From the NCBI GenBank assembly GCA_964649725.1, contig CAZYTM010000007.1, forward strand, positions 130,280 through 194,279: 64,000 nucleotides of DNA, written 5' to 3'. Positions 7,727 through 17,478 of the stretch are shown piece after piece. Below the pieces are notes generated by a model. The model was not told the origin of the DNA, made no database searches, and saw only the letters and a list, made by a program, of their open reading frames with translations. The position numbers and the translations under genes are program-made. Within the stretch, counting starts at the first letter, position 1. Every line of letters starts with the position of its first letter. This stretch comes from CAZYTM01 sp964649725 (GTDB lineage Bacteria; Desulfobacterota; Desulfuromonadia; Geobacterales; Geobacteraceae).

Positions 7727-10480
7727 TTAGTATGAGTCCTCGTTAGATGGCGATTCTTGGGCAATCGGCAAGGAGATGAAAAAAGTACTGCCGGATCCAA
7801 GACTGCTCTCAACCCAGATATTGCCATGGTGGAGATTGATGATCTCTTTGACAAGAGCAAGGCCCAAGCCAGTTCCTCCGACCCGGCGTCGATCTGAATT
7901 GTCCACCCGGTAGAACTTATCAAAGATCATCTCCTGCGCATCTGGAGCAATACCAATTCCTTCATCACTTACTTGAATAATTATGTTATCACCTTGCTGG
8001 GTTGCTTTTATAACTATCATCCCTCCATTGGGCGAAAACTTGAAGGCATTGGAAACAAGGTTGTTAAGCACCTGGAGCAGTTGCTCGCCGTCTCCCAGTA
8101 TTGACGGAAGGTTGGTTGGGCAGTCGATTTCCAGGGTATGTTTTGCTGATGTATTGGCAAACAGGGAGACTATCTCCTCCAGCAATGGCGGGAGCGGTAT
8201 TGGTGAAACGTCGAATGGGCCATGAGAAGCCTTGAGGCGTTGCAGATCCAAAAAGTTGTTGATCAATTCTTCTAGTCGGCGCGTAGCATTATATATTGTT
8301 TGCAGATATTCTTTCTGCTCTTCATCCTTGGCCAGATTATCCAGCATGAAAGATGAATACCCCATTATGGTAGTAAGTGGGGTGCGCAACTCGTGACTGA
8401 CGGCAGAAAGCATTTCATCCTTCAATCGCTCCATCTCCTTACGGGCGGATATGTTGCGGATTATACTCAACATTGCCGGTTGGCCCTCATAATCGATGAT
8501 TCGGCTGTTAACTTCAACCGGGATTTTGAAATTATCGCGACGCAGATGTTCAGTCTCATAAATAACCTTATCGCCAGTCAAGGTTGCTTCGATCCGTTGC
8601 GCGACGAATGGTGCCTGTTCCGGAGTGTTGATCTGAGCCACAGTTTTGGCCAGAAGTTCATCATGCGTATAGTTTAGTCGATCACACATCTTTTTATTGA
8701 CTTCCAGGATCCTCCCTTCAAGATCATGGATAATAATCGCATCACCGGCATTATTGAACAGCTCCCTGAATTTTGCTTCGGCCCGGCGGAGCGACTGTTC
8801 AGCCTTGCGCCGCTCATGCTGTTCAATAACGAGTGCGGCCAGGTTGGCAAGGGCACTGGCAAAAAAACGCTGTTCCGCACTCCATGCTATTGATGGGCCG
8901 ATATGTTCAAGGCAGAGTACACCGACAGGCTGACGGTAAAGATGGATCGGTACGTCAAGTCTAGAGGAGATGCCGAGCGACAACAGATGAACTGTGGCGA
9001 ATTCCTTTAGTAAAGGGTGTTTTGCCGCATCATTGGCAGCAACAATTTCTTCGGCGGCTAGTGCTGAAAAATAAACCGGATAGTCTGTTGCATGAAGATC
9101 GAAGGAGCAGGAGTGTGAGTCGCTGGCCAGCTCATATAAATCTATGCAGCGAAGATAAGAGCGGTCCGAATTGAAAAGCCAGATGCTTGCACGTGCCACA
9201 CCGAGTTGCCAGGCACCGACATCGACCAGATAGCGGATAGCCTTGTCCATTTCCTCGCCAGTAAAGACGTCGCTTCTAATCAGCCCTGCCAGGGTAACTT
9301 GCTGCTCAAGGAGACGTTCATGGTTGTTGCGGAGTATCTCTTCCGTCTGGCGGCGGCGTCTAATGGCGAGGAATAGTAGCAGTGAGGTTATGGTTATGGA
9401 AATGGTGAATATAGCTCCTAGCCACAGGATCGGTTTTTCGACAGCATAAAACGGTTCAGGACCATTGATAATTACACTGCCAAGAGGGAGTGAAGCTTTA
9501 TTGATGCCGAATCTTTGCATTTGGTGATAATCAAACATGTAGGGGTTCGGGCTTTCTGTAACTATAGGGATTGAGGATGCTGGCTTGCCGTCCAGGATCT
9601 GACCGGCCAGGATAGCAGCAGTTTCCCCTTGGGATGTGCCGGAAACAAGTTTTCCTCCAACTATGCCAAGTCCAAGGAAGAAGTCCCAGAGGCTGTAGAC
9701 CGGGACTGGAGCCTTACTGCCGATGGCAGAAAGAGATGCTACTTCATCGGGAAGAACTTGGCCGTTCTTGTCGATGAAATATATGCAGCGAAACATAATG
9801 CTAGCTGGAGGGAGGTTTCGCTCAAGTTCTGTCAACTGTGCCAGGGAGTAATTATCCAGAAAGATGAATGAAACACGGTCAGCAAAATGAGTGATCGCCT
9901 CATTGATCTTCTTTCTCAGGCCGATTCCACTTTCGCTCATATCATTGACTATATAAACCTGCTTTGTATTCGGGTGAAGTGCAAGAGCAGTGGATAGGGT
10001 ATCAGCTACGTCAACTTCTTCCAGGATACCGGTCACATTGGTTCTGCCGGCAATAAGTGCCGGATCAAAATTATTGACTCCGCAAAAAACCAGCGGCACA
10101 TTCGGGAAAAGTTCCGGGCCAAATTCCAATGCGAAACGAAAAGCGGCATCATCCGCCGTTGCAATGAGGGCGAATTTCTGTTTGCTGAACTTGTGACGGT
10201 AAGATGTGAGAAGATTCTGAATATGTTGCTGGTCGGATACCCGCTTGGTATCCATATATTCTACTTGGAACTCCAAATCTGGATGAGATTTTCGTAACGT
10301 CTTGATGAATCCATTGGATATGTCATCAACCCAGCGCATTCCGGTATGGTATGAGTGGAGCAGGAGGATATGACGGCGTTGCTCGAGATGTACGTTTGCT
10401 TCTGCCGGCAAAGATGTTAAAGGCAGGAAATAGAATAATAGCGTGAGGAGAATCATGTAGCTGCGACTTGACAAGCTCAT
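7727..10480 (-). CDS. Sensor histidine kinase with ABC-transporter substrate-binding-like input domain
   Basis: A large kinase of about 917 aa. A signal peptide (MILLTLLFYFLPLTS) is followed by a periplasmic domain of about 300 residues beginning HILLLHSYHTGMRWVDD, typical of ABC_sub_bind proteins. One transmembrane helix follows near residue 350 (WLGAIFTISITITSLLLFL), then a GAF-like region, a PAS domain (FNNAGDAIIIHDLEGRI), HisKA with the phospho-acceptor His near residue 696 (SHELRTPL), and an HATPase domain (DEGIGIAP, GTGLGLAL). No response regulator gene is next to it. The start at 10480 is ATG; a TTG six bases earlier is possible. No convincing ribosome-binding site is seen. The ligand is unknown. 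Confidence 0.9.
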   Translation of the reverse strand: MSLSSRSYMILLTLLFYFLPLTSLPAEANVHLEQRRHILLLHSYHTGMRWVDDISNGFIKTLRKSHPDLEFQVEYMDTKRVSDQQHIQNLLTSYRHKFSKQKFALIATADDAAFRFALEFGPELFPNVPLVFCGVNNFDPALIAGRTNVTGILEEVDVADTLSTALALHPNTKQVYIVNDMSESGIGLRKKINEAITHFADRVSFIFLDNYSLAQLTELERNLPPASIMFRCIYFIDKNGQVLPDEVASLSAIGSKAPVPVYSLWDFFLGLGIVGGKLVSGTSQGETAAILAGQILDGKPASSIPIVTESPNPYMFDYHQMQRFGINKASLPLGSVIINGPEPFYAVEKPILWLGAIFTISITITSLLLFLAIRRRRQTEEILRNNHERLLEQQVTLAGLIRSDVFTGEEMDKAIRYLVDVGAWQLGVARASIWLFNSDRSYLRCIDLYELASDSHSCSFDLHATDYPVYFSALAAEEIVAANDAAKHPLLKEFATVHLLSLGISSRLDVPIHLYRQPVGVLCLEHIGPSIAWSAEQRFFASALANLAALVIEQHERRKAEQSLRRAEAKFRELFNNAGDAIIIHDLEGRILEVNKKMCDRLNYTHDELLAKTVAQINTPEQAPFVAQRIEATLTGDKVIYETEHLRRDNFKIPVEVNSRIIDYEGQPAMLSIIRNISARKEMERLKDEMLSAVSHELRTPLTTIMGYSSFMLDNLAKDEEQKEYLQTIYNATRRLEELINNFLDLQRLKASHGPFDVSPIPLPPLLEEIVSLFANTSAKHTLEIDCPTNLPSILGDGEQLLQVLNNLVSNAFKFSPNGGMIVIKATQQGDNIIIQVSDEGIGIAPDAQEMIFDKFYRVDNSDRRRVGGTGLGLALVKEIINLHHGNIWVESSLGSGSTFFISLPIAQESPSNEDSY

Positions 10481-10680
10481 AGGCAATTCACATTTGACGC
10501 TCGGTTGTTATTGTGGACGCCGTTACGAGGGCATATTAACCACTTTTTATCTTGATGTAAATCAGTATATACATCGAAGCGATGTAGTACTATATTAAAT
10601 TATCGTTTAAAGCTGCTAGTATAGTTGGATAGACTGTCTAACCTGCAGAAATCATATTATTTTTATTGAAGAGGTGCCAT

Positions 10681-11157
10681 TTGACAAATCTTATTTCGGC
10701 GGCCGGGTTTAAGAGGTTGCAGGAAGAATATGACCTGCTCTGGCGAGTTGAGCGCCCCAAGGTTGTTCAGGGGGTTGCAGATGCTGCTGCAGAAGGTGAT
10801 CGGTCAGAGAATGCCGAATATATTTATGGTAAGAAGAGGTTACGGGAGATTGACCGGAGGCTCAAATATCTTGGTGAACGGCTCAAATCCCTCAGGGTCG
10901 CAGCTGTACCGGTAAATCCTGTTATGGTCTGTTTCGGCTGTTGGGTTTCCTTTGCCGATGAAGAGGGGGCTGAACGCTGTTACCAACTGGTAGGCCCGGA
11001 TGAATTCGATGTCGCAGCTGGACGGATCAGTATCGATTCACCTGTTGGGCAAGGGTTGCTGCACCGGAAGGTCGATGATGAGGTAATGATCAGACGTCCG
11101 TCCGGAGACCTGCACGTAGTTATAACAGCCATCAGTTCGACTAGGCCGGATATTTGA
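10681..11157 (+). CDS. greB: Transcript cleavage factor of the GreA/GreB family (GreB-like)
   Basis: A 158-aa protein that rescues backtracked RNA polymerase by stimulating transcript cleavage. The N-terminal coiled coil (GFKRLQEEYDLLW, ERPKVVQGVADAAAEGDRSENAEY) contains the conserved acidic tip (GDRSENAEY). The C-terminal FKBP-like domain ends with SPVGQGLLHRKVDDEV. The LLW and the positively charged R/K-rich body point to GreB rather than GreA. The start chosen is TTG at 10681, preceded by GAAGAGGTG; an upstream TTG at 10666 would absorb this site. Confidence 0.9.
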   Translation: MTNLISAAGFKRLQEEYDLLWRVERPKVVQGVADAAAEGDRSENAEYIYGKKRLREIDRRLKYLGERLKSLRVAAVPVNPVMVCFGCWVSFADEEGAERCYQLVGPDEFDVAAGRISIDSPVGQGLLHRKVDDEVMIRRPSGDLHVVITAISSTRPDI

Positions 11158-11205
11158 GCTGTCGGTTAAGGTAGAGAAATCATTCCTACCTGGCGGCAAT
11201 AACAC

Positions 11206-11234
11206 TTGACAGTATGCTGGAGAAACTGTACCCT
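11206..11234 (+). promoter_or_regulatory. Possible sigma-70 promoter for glyQS
   Basis: TTGACA at 11206-11211, 17-base spacer, then TACCCT at 11229-11234. It lies about 97 bases before glyQ in the 173-bp gap after greB. The -35 is perfect and the -10 is weak. Confidence 0.4.
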
Positions 11235-11330
11235 GTGCGTCTAACTTGCTGTATCCTATGAATTTTTCAGTCACATCAAATCCCTTTTAGATAGGGTAAA
11301 TTTTATTGGGCATTGCCAGGAGGGACTAAG

Positions 11331-12215
11331 TTGACCTTTCAGGATTTGATTCTTGCGTTACAGGGTTACTGGGCACAACAGGGGTGCGTGATTCAGCAAC
11401 CCTATGATACTGAGAAGGGCGCAGGGACGTTCAACCCGGCCACATTCCTGCGTGTTCTTGGCCCTGAGCCATGGAATGTCGCCTATGTTGAGCCTTCCCG
11501 GCGTCCTACGGACGGCCGTTACGGTGAGAATCCAAACCGGTTGCAGCATTACTACCAGTTTCAGGTGATCATGAAGCCTTCACCGCTGAATATTCTCGAC
11601 CTTTATCTTGATTCATTGCGGGCCTTTGGCATCAATCCAAATCAGCATGATATCCGCTTCGTCGAGGACGATTGGGAGTCACCTACCCTTGGAGCCTGGG
11701 GTCTTGGCTGGGAGGTCTGGCTGGACGGCATGGAGATTACCCAGTTTACCTATTTTCAGCAGGCAGGCGGCATCGACCTGAAGCCTGTTTCGGGCGAAAT
11801 TACCTACGGATGCGAGCGGATTGCCATGTACTTGCAGGGGGTAGACAATGTCTATGACCTGGAATGGGTCAAAGGGGTGAGCTACGGCGATATTCACCAT
11901 CGCAGTGAAGTGGAATTTTCTACTTATAACTTCGAAGAAGCCGATGTTGCAATGCTTTTGCAGCTCTTTACCATGTACGAGAAGGAGTGCGTCAGACTGG
12001 TGGAGCGTGGTCTGGTGCTGCCAGCCTACGACTTTGTCATGAAGTGTTCCCATACGTTCAATCTCCTCGATGCCCGAGGTGCCATCTCGGTAACTGAACG
12101 GGCTTCGTATATCGGCCGGGTCCGGCAAGTCGCCCGACTCTGTGCCGAAGGATACCTCAAACTCAGGGAGCAGCTAGGCTTCCCGTTGCTGAAAGGGGGG
12201 CACCAGAATGGGTAA
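11331..12215 (+). CDS. glyQ: Glycine--tRNA ligase alpha subunit
   Basis: A 294-aa catalytic subunit of the alpha2beta2-type glycyl-tRNA synthetase. It shows class II features (FLRVLGPEPWNVAYVEPSRRPTDGRYGENPNR, EDDWESPTLGAWGLGWEVW, GEITYGCERIAMYLQ). The start is TTG at 11331, seven bases after AGGAGGG. The longer frame beginning at 11313 would overlap that site. Its end overlaps glyS by eight bases, which supports equimolar coupled synthesis. Confidence 0.97.
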   Translation: MTFQDLILALQGYWAQQGCVIQQPYDTEKGAGTFNPATFLRVLGPEPWNVAYVEPSRRPTDGRYGENPNRLQHYYQFQVIMKPSPLNILDLYLDSLRAFGINPNQHDIRFVEDDWESPTLGAWGLGWEVWLDGMEITQFTYFQQAGGIDLKPVSGEITYGCERIAMYLQGVDNVYDLEWVKGVSYGDIHHRSEVEFSTYNFEEADVAMLLQLFTMYEKECVRLVERGLVLPAYDFVMKCSHTFNLLDARGAISVTERASYIGRVRQVARLCAEGYLKLREQLGFPLLKGGHQNG

Positions 12216-14271
12216 GGAACTGTTTCTGGAGATAGGGACTGAGGAGATCCCAGCTGGCTTCCTGCCAAAAGCGATGGCTGACATGGACGGATTGCTTCGT
12301 AAAGAGCTGGAGCATGCTCGTATCCCCTGCTCTGATATCAGAACCCTGGCTACTCCGCGACGACTTGCTCTGGCGGTAACAGGGCTGGCTGAGAGGCAAT
12401 CTGATGCGGAAATTACCACCCTTGGTCCGGCCAAAAACGTTGCCTTTGCTGCCGATGGCACACCGACCAAGGCTGCCGAAGGATTTGCCCGCGGGCAGGG
12501 GATGGCTGTTACCGAATTAAAGCTGGTCTCTACAGACAAGGGGGATTATGTCGCAGCTGTTAAACAGGAGATCGGTCGGCCGACTGCCGAACTATTGGCC
12601 GAGATGCTCCCCCGGCTTATAGCTGCTATCCCTTTTAAAAAGTCGATGCGCTGGGGCGATCTGGATGTTCGATTTGCCCGGCCGATCCACTGGATAGTGG
12701 CCCTGTTCGACGGATTGGTGGTACCGTTCTCCTTCGGCAATATTCAGAGCGGCAGCCAGTCCCGCGGGCACCGTTTCATGGCCAACCAGACTTTTCCGGT
12801 ACGGAGTTTTGTCCATTATCTGGAAGAGTGTGAGCGCCATTTCGTCATTCCTGAACCGGAGCGACGCAAGGAGATTATTCGCAAGGAGGTGGAGCGGATA
12901 GCCCAGGGAAGCGGCGGAACACTCCTGGCTGATGAAGAGCTGCTGGACCAGGTGACCTATCTGGTGGAATATCCCAGTGCGGTGTATGGTACTTTTGCCC
13001 CTGAGTTCCTCAAAGTGCCGAAGGAGGTGCTTATCACCTCCATGCGCAGTCACCAGCGCTATTTCTCGTTAGTGGATAGGGAGGGTAAACTCCTCCCCGG
13101 ATTCATCACAATAAACAACACTCTGACAGAAGACCCTTCAGTGGTAGTGAAAGGTAATCAGCGGGTACTCAGGGCCCGACTTTCCGATGCCCGTTTTTTC
13201 TTCGAGGAAGACCAGAAGGTGAAACTGGATGATCGGGTAGAGTCACTGAAAAATGTTGTCTACCAGCAGAAACTGGGCACTTCATTTGCGAAGATGGAGC
13301 GCTTCAAGTCTTTGGCAGAAGGGCTTGCCGAGCAGCTTAATCCACAGGTCAAGGAGAAGACGGCCAGGGCCGCCTGGCTCTGTAAGGGTGACCTGGTGAC
13401 AGGCATGGTCGGTGAATTCCCCGAGGTGCAGGGGATTATGGGGCGTGAGTACGCACTGTTGCAGGGGGAGGACTTGGAAGTGGCCAATGCCATTGCCGAG
13501 CACTATCTGCCTACTCAAGCAGGTGGCGAGCTACCGGCCACTGACTGCGGCGCATTTGTCTCCATAGCTGATAAACTCGACACTATCTGTGGTTGTTTCG
13601 GTGTTGGTCTGATCCCGACCGGTTCAGCCGATCCCTATGCTTTACGCCGCTCGGCGCTCGGCATCATAGCGATTATTCTAGGCCGCGGGTATCGGATCTC
13701 TCTGCCGTTGCTGATCGAGCGCTCTTTGAAATTATTGTCCAGTAAACTTATCAGACCAGCTAACGAAGTAGATGCCGATGTGCTGGAATTCTTTCGTGGC
13801 CGTTTCGTTAATCTGCTGGCTGGACAGTATCCTGGCGATGTGGTTGATGCAGTAATCGCTGTCGGTACTGACGACTTGGTCGATTCAGCAGCAAAGATTG
13901 CAGCACTGGCTGAATTCAAGCGACACCCCGATTTTGAACCGCTGGCGGTTGCCTTCAAGCGGGTCTGCAACATTGTTAAAGAGGATGTTTCTGTGCCGAT
14001 TGCGGCAGAACTTTTCCAGGACCAGGCCGAAGAGGCCCTTTATGAAGCATTCCAAGCGGTTGCCAGTTCTGTTCAAACAAAGGTTGCCGGTGGAGCCTAT
14101 CTCGATGCTCTGACAGAGATTGCAACTTTGCGTGGGCCGGTCGATAACTTCTTCGAAAAGGTGATGGTGATGGCCGAAGATGAACGGTTGCGTAACAACC
14201 GGTTGGCCCTGCTGCAAGCGATCAAAGGGCTCTTCAGGGACATCGCTGATTTTGCCAAGATAGCCGCTTAG
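12208..14271 (+). CDS. glyS: Glycine--tRNA ligase beta subunit
   Basis: A 687-aa beta subunit carrying the tRNA-binding HD-like and anticodon-binding regions. Typical stretches are KELFLEIGTEEIPAGFLPKA at the N terminus, FKKSMRWGD and RFARPIHWIVAL, and the C-terminal DALR-like region. Its ATG lies inside the end of glyQ. Its last codons form the left arm of the following terminator. Confidence 0.97.
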   Translation: MGKELFLEIGTEEIPAGFLPKAMADMDGLLRKELEHARIPCSDIRTLATPRRLALAVTGLAERQSDAEITTLGPAKNVAFAADGTPTKAAEGFARGQGMAVTELKLVSTDKGDYVAAVKQEIGRPTAELLAEMLPRLIAAIPFKKSMRWGDLDVRFARPIHWIVALFDGLVVPFSFGNIQSGSQSRGHRFMANQTFPVRSFVHYLEECERHFVIPEPERRKEIIRKEVERIAQGSGGTLLADEELLDQVTYLVEYPSAVYGTFAPEFLKVPKEVLITSMRSHQRYFSLVDREGKLLPGFITINNTLTEDPSVVVKGNQRVLRARLSDARFFFEEDQKVKLDDRVESLKNVVYQQKLGTSFAKMERFKSLAEGLAEQLNPQVKEKTARAAWLCKGDLVTGMVGEFPEVQGIMGREYALLQGEDLEVANAIAEHYLPTQAGGELPATDCGAFVSIADKLDTICGCFGVGLIPTGSADPYALRRSALGIIAIILGRGYRISLPLLIERSLKLLSSKLIRPANEVDADVLEFFRGRFVNLLAGQYPGDVVDAVIAVGTDDLVDSAAKIAALAEFKRHPDFEPLAVAFKRVCNIVKEDVSVPIAAELFQDQAEEALYEAFQAVASSVQTKVAGGAYLDALTEIATLRGPVDNFFEKVMVMAEDERLRNNRLALLQAIKGLFRDIADFAKIAA

Positions 14272-14294
14272 CCGAAAGGTAAGCGGCTTTTTTC
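14262..14294 (+). terminator. Intrinsic terminator of glyQS overlapping the glyS stop
   Basis: Stem AGCCGCTTA / TAAGCGGCT with a 9-base loop, followed by six T. The left arm contains the last glyS codons and the TAG stop. Ribosomes terminating on glyS would therefore cover half of the hairpin. Confidence 0.85.
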
Positions 14295-14347
14295 TTGTTT
14301 TAATTTAACTAAATTTGCCTTGATTACTAATAAAAGAGGAGGACGCA

Positions 14348-17011
14348 ATGGCGGCAAAGTATGTCTATTTCTTCGGTGACGGCAAGGCTGAAGGCAATGC
14401 AGAGATGAAAAACCTGCTGGGGGGTAAAGGTGCCAATCTTGCAGAGATGACCAGCATTGGTCTACCGGTCCCGGCCGGTTTTACCATCAATACTGAAGTC
14501 TGTACCGAATTCTACAAGAACAACCGGAACTATCCTGACGGGCTCAAAGCCGAGGTGGAGGCGAATCTGCGTCAGGTTGAGAAGTTGATGGGGAAAAAAT
14601 TCGGAGACCCTGTCAATCCCCTATTGGTATCGGTCCGCTCCGGTGCTCGGGCTTCCATGCCGGGGATGATGGACACTATACTGAATCTTGGTCTGAATGA
14701 TACTACTGTGCAGGGGATAATAGCCCAGAGTGGAGATGAACGCTTCGCTTATGATGCCTATCGCCGTTTTGTGCAGATGTACTCTGATGTGGTAATGGGT
14801 ATGGATAAAGAGACACTGGAGCATCTGCTGGAGCAGAAGAAGGATGAGCGAAAGGTCCATCTGGATACTGACTTGAGCGCAGCTGACTGGAAAGAGCTGG
14901 TAGCCAGATTCAAGGCGAAGATCAAGGCGACCCTTGGCCAGGACTTTCCGGAAGAGCCGGAAGAACAACTATGGGGCGCAATAGGTGCGGTGTTTGGTTC
15001 GTGGATGAACCAGCGGGCCATAACCTACCGGCGCCTGAACAATATCCCTGCCGAGTGGGGTACGGCAGTGAACGTTCAATCGATGGTCTTTGGCAATATG
15101 GGTAACGACTGCGCAACAGGTGTCGCCTTTACCAGGGACCCATCCACCGGCGATAACTACTTCTACGGTGAATACCTGGTGAATGCCCAGGGAGAAGACG
15201 TTGTGGCAGGTATCCGCACTCCGCAGCCGATAAATAAATACCAGAAGAAACATGGCGATCCCCCTTCCATGGAAGAGGTGCTGCCGGAATGTTATACCCA
15301 GCTGGTGCAAATCCGTTCCATTCTGGAAAAGCATTACAAGGATATGCAGGATATCGAGTTCACCATTGAGAAGGGGAAACTCTTCATGTTGCAAACCAGA
15401 AACGGTAAACGGACCGCCAATGCAGCCATAAAGATCGCTGTGGATATGGTGACGGAGGGGTTGATTGACGAAAAGACAGCAGTGCTGCGGGTACAACCGT
15501 CACAGCTCGATCAACTGCTCCACCCGTCGCTTGACCCGAAGGCGGAGAAGAAGATTATTGCCAAAGGTTTACCTGCTTCGCCTGGGGCAGCCAGTGGCGA
15601 GGTTATCTTCACTGCAGACGAGGCCGAAGCGGCTGCCAAGACCGGCCGCAAGGTGATTTTGGTCAGGGTAGAGACTTCGCCTGAAGATATCCATGGCATG
15701 CATGCAGCACAGGGGATTCTCACCGCCCGTGGCGGGATGACATCTCATGCGGCTGTGGTCGCCCGCGGCATGGGGAAATGCTGCGTTGCCGGTTGCAGTG
15801 ATATCAAGGTCGACTATGCCAGCGAGAGCTTTATTGCCCGTAACGGGGTGGTGGTGAAAAAGGGGGATCTGGTCACCCTTGATGGTTCAAGCGGCGAAGT
15901 AATACTTGGTGCAGTACCGACTGTGCCACCGCAGCTGACAGGTGATTTCGGTGCACTCATGGTCTGGGTCGACAAATTCCGCCGGCTCAAGGTGCGGACC
16001 AATGCTGATACCCCGCACGACTCCAGAGTGGCGCGCGAATTCGGCGCCGAAGGGATCGGCCTTTGCCGCACCGAGCATATGTTCTTTGATGCCGAAAGGA
16101 TTGCCGCTGTTAGGGAGATGATCCTCTCTGACGACCTGGAGGGGAGGGAGAAGGCGCTGGCAAAGATCCTGCCGATGCAGAAGGGGGATTTCCTCGGCAT
16201 CTTCCGTGAGATGAAGGGGCTGCCGGTCACCATCCGTCTCCTCGACCCGCCACTGCACGAGTTCCTCCCCCAGGAAGAGAAGGATATCGAAACGCTGGCA
16301 AAGACCATGGGGGTTTCTGTCCAGACCCTGCGCCATAAAGTGGAGTTCCTTCATGAGTTCAACCCGATGCTTGGACACCGGGGCTGCCGCCTCGGTCTTA
16401 CCTATCCGGAGATCTACGATATGCAGGTGCAGGCTATTATGGAGGCCGCCTGCGAATTGACCAAGAATGAGGGATACAGTATTGTGCCTGAGATCATGAT
16501 CCCGCTCGTGGCAGTGACCGAGGAGCTGCAACAGCTGCGAGCAAATGCCGTCCGCGTCTGCCAGGATGTTATCGGCCGCTATGGTGTCAAGGTGGATTAC
16601 CTGATCGGCACCATGATCGAACTGCCTCGCGCAGCTTTAACTGCCGACGAGATAGCCAGGGAAGCGGAATTCTTCTCCTTTGGCACCAACGACCTCACCC
16701 AGACCACCTTTGGCCTCTCCCGCGATGATGCCGGCAAGTTCCTCCCCTTTTATGTGGAAACCGGCCTGCTTCCGGAAGATCCTTTTGTCACCCTCGACCA
16801 GAACGGGGTAGGGCAGTTGGTCAGAATGGGGTGTGAAAAGGGGCGGGCGACCAGACCGGATATCAAACTCGGCATCTGTGGTGAACATGGCGGTGACCCG
16901 GCATCGGTTATCTTCTGTCATCAGGTCGGCCTTGATTACGTTTCCTGCTCACCGTTCCGGGTGCCGATAGCCCGACTGGCAGCTGCACACGCGGTGCTGC
17001 TCGGCAAGTAG
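14348..17011 (+). CDS. ppdK: Pyruvate, phosphate dikinase
   Basis: An 887-aa enzyme interconverting pyruvate, ATP and Pi with PEP, AMP and PPi. In Geobacter-like acetate or pyruvate metabolism it can feed gluconeogenesis. Domains in order: ATP-grasp nucleotide-binding domain (LLGGKGANLAEMTSIGLPVPAGF, SVRSGARASMPGMMDT), the swivelling phospho-His domain with catalytic His467 in GGMTSHAAVVARGMGKCC, and a PEP/pyruvate TIM barrel (IRLLDPPLHEFLPQ, FSFGTNDLTQTT) with the catalytic Cys in KLGICGEHGGDP. AAAAGAGGAGG precedes the ATG. It is transcribed alone, between terminators or promoters. Confidence 0.97.
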   Translation: MAAKYVYFFGDGKAEGNAEMKNLLGGKGANLAEMTSIGLPVPAGFTINTEVCTEFYKNNRNYPDGLKAEVEANLRQVEKLMGKKFGDPVNPLLVSVRSGARASMPGMMDTILNLGLNDTTVQGIIAQSGDERFAYDAYRRFVQMYSDVVMGMDKETLEHLLEQKKDERKVHLDTDLSAADWKELVARFKAKIKATLGQDFPEEPEEQLWGAIGAVFGSWMNQRAITYRRLNNIPAEWGTAVNVQSMVFGNMGNDCATGVAFTRDPSTGDNYFYGEYLVNAQGEDVVAGIRTPQPINKYQKKHGDPPSMEEVLPECYTQLVQIRSILEKHYKDMQDIEFTIEKGKLFMLQTRNGKRTANAAIKIAVDMVTEGLIDEKTAVLRVQPSQLDQLLHPSLDPKAEKKIIAKGLPASPGAASGEVIFTADEAEAAAKTGRKVILVRVETSPEDIHGMHAAQGILTARGGMTSHAAVVARGMGKCCVAGCSDIKVDYASESFIARNGVVVKKGDLVTLDGSSGEVILGAVPTVPPQLTGDFGALMVWVDKFRRLKVRTNADTPHDSRVAREFGAEGIGLCRTEHMFFDAERIAAVREMILSDDLEGREKALAKILPMQKGDFLGIFREMKGLPVTIRLLDPPLHEFLPQEEKDIETLAKTMGVSVQTLRHKVEFLHEFNPMLGHRGCRLGLTYPEIYDMQVQAIMEAACELTKNEGYSIVPEIMIPLVAVTEELQQLRANAVRVCQDVIGRYGVKVDYLIGTMIELPRAALTADEIAREAEFFSFGTNDLTQTTFGLSRDDAGKFLPFYVETGLLPEDPFVTLDQNGVGQLVRMGCEKGRATRPDIKLGICGEHGGDPASVIFCHQVGLDYVSCSPFRVPIARLAAAHAVLLGK

Positions 17012-17085
17012 CAAGACTGTTCAGCAATAAATTGAAATAAGGTACTATTACTTCATTGCGGTGTCAAAAATCGGGATTAATCGAC

Positions 17086-17114
17086 TTGACACGAAAATAG
17101 GAAAAGTGTAAATA
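17086..17114 (+). promoter_or_regulatory. Putative sigma-70 promoter of the cold-shock gene
   Basis: TTGACA at 17086-17091, 17-base spacer and TAAATA at 17109-17114. It would give a 5' leader of roughly 70 bases before the cold-shock coding sequence, as is common for cspA-type mRNAs. Confidence 0.55.
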
Positions 17115-17191
17115 CGGAAGCAATAGGGTGGGTGGCAGACATGCTGTCGGTCTGCCAGTGAATCAACTGCATACAATAGGAGGAGAGTGGG

Positions 17192-17392
17192 ATGGCGAAG
17201 GGTAAGGTTAAATGGTTCAATGATGCAAAGGGGTTCGGTTTTATCGAGCAGGAGAACGGCGATGATGTCTTTGTCCATTTCTCCTCGATCCAGGGGGATG
17301 GCTTCAAGTCCCTGGCCGAAGGTGAGACGGTGTCATTCGATGTGGTACAGGGGGCCAAGGGTCTTCAGGCTGCCAACGTGGTCAAGTCTTAG
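17192..17392 (+). CDS. Cold-shock domain protein (CspA family)
   Basis: A 66-aa single cold-shock domain. The two RNA-binding motifs are present as KGFGFI and DVFVHFS, within KGKVKWFNDAKGFGFI. It binds single-stranded nucleic acids as an RNA chaperone. GGAGGAG precedes the ATG. It is followed by a strong terminator. Whether it is cold-induced cannot be told from the sequence. Confidence 0.96.
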   Translation: MAKGKVKWFNDAKGFGFIEQENGDDVFVHFSSIQGDGFKSLAEGETVSFDVVQGAKGLQAANVVKS

Positions 17393-17414
17393 TAGATATC
17401 TTCACAAGGTAATG

Positions 17415-17439
17415 CCCCGGAGCGATCCGGGGTTTTTTT
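17415..17439 (+). terminator. Intrinsic terminator of the cold-shock gene
   Basis: Stem CCCCGG / CCGGGG with loop AGCGAT, directly followed by seven T. Confidence 0.92.
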
Positions 17440-17478
17440 ATTTCTCAACATTTATCCCCGGGTATCATGGAGGTTGCT

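Noticed and set aside
13275..13295. A GG-N10-GC sigma-54-like match (GGCACTTCATTTGC) inside glyS
   Set aside because: It lies in the middle of a coding sequence with no start of a gene downstream; chance match.
15887..16531. A 214-codon minus-strand frame within ppdK
   Set aside because: Antisense to conserved PEP-binding domain codons; no ribosome-binding site.
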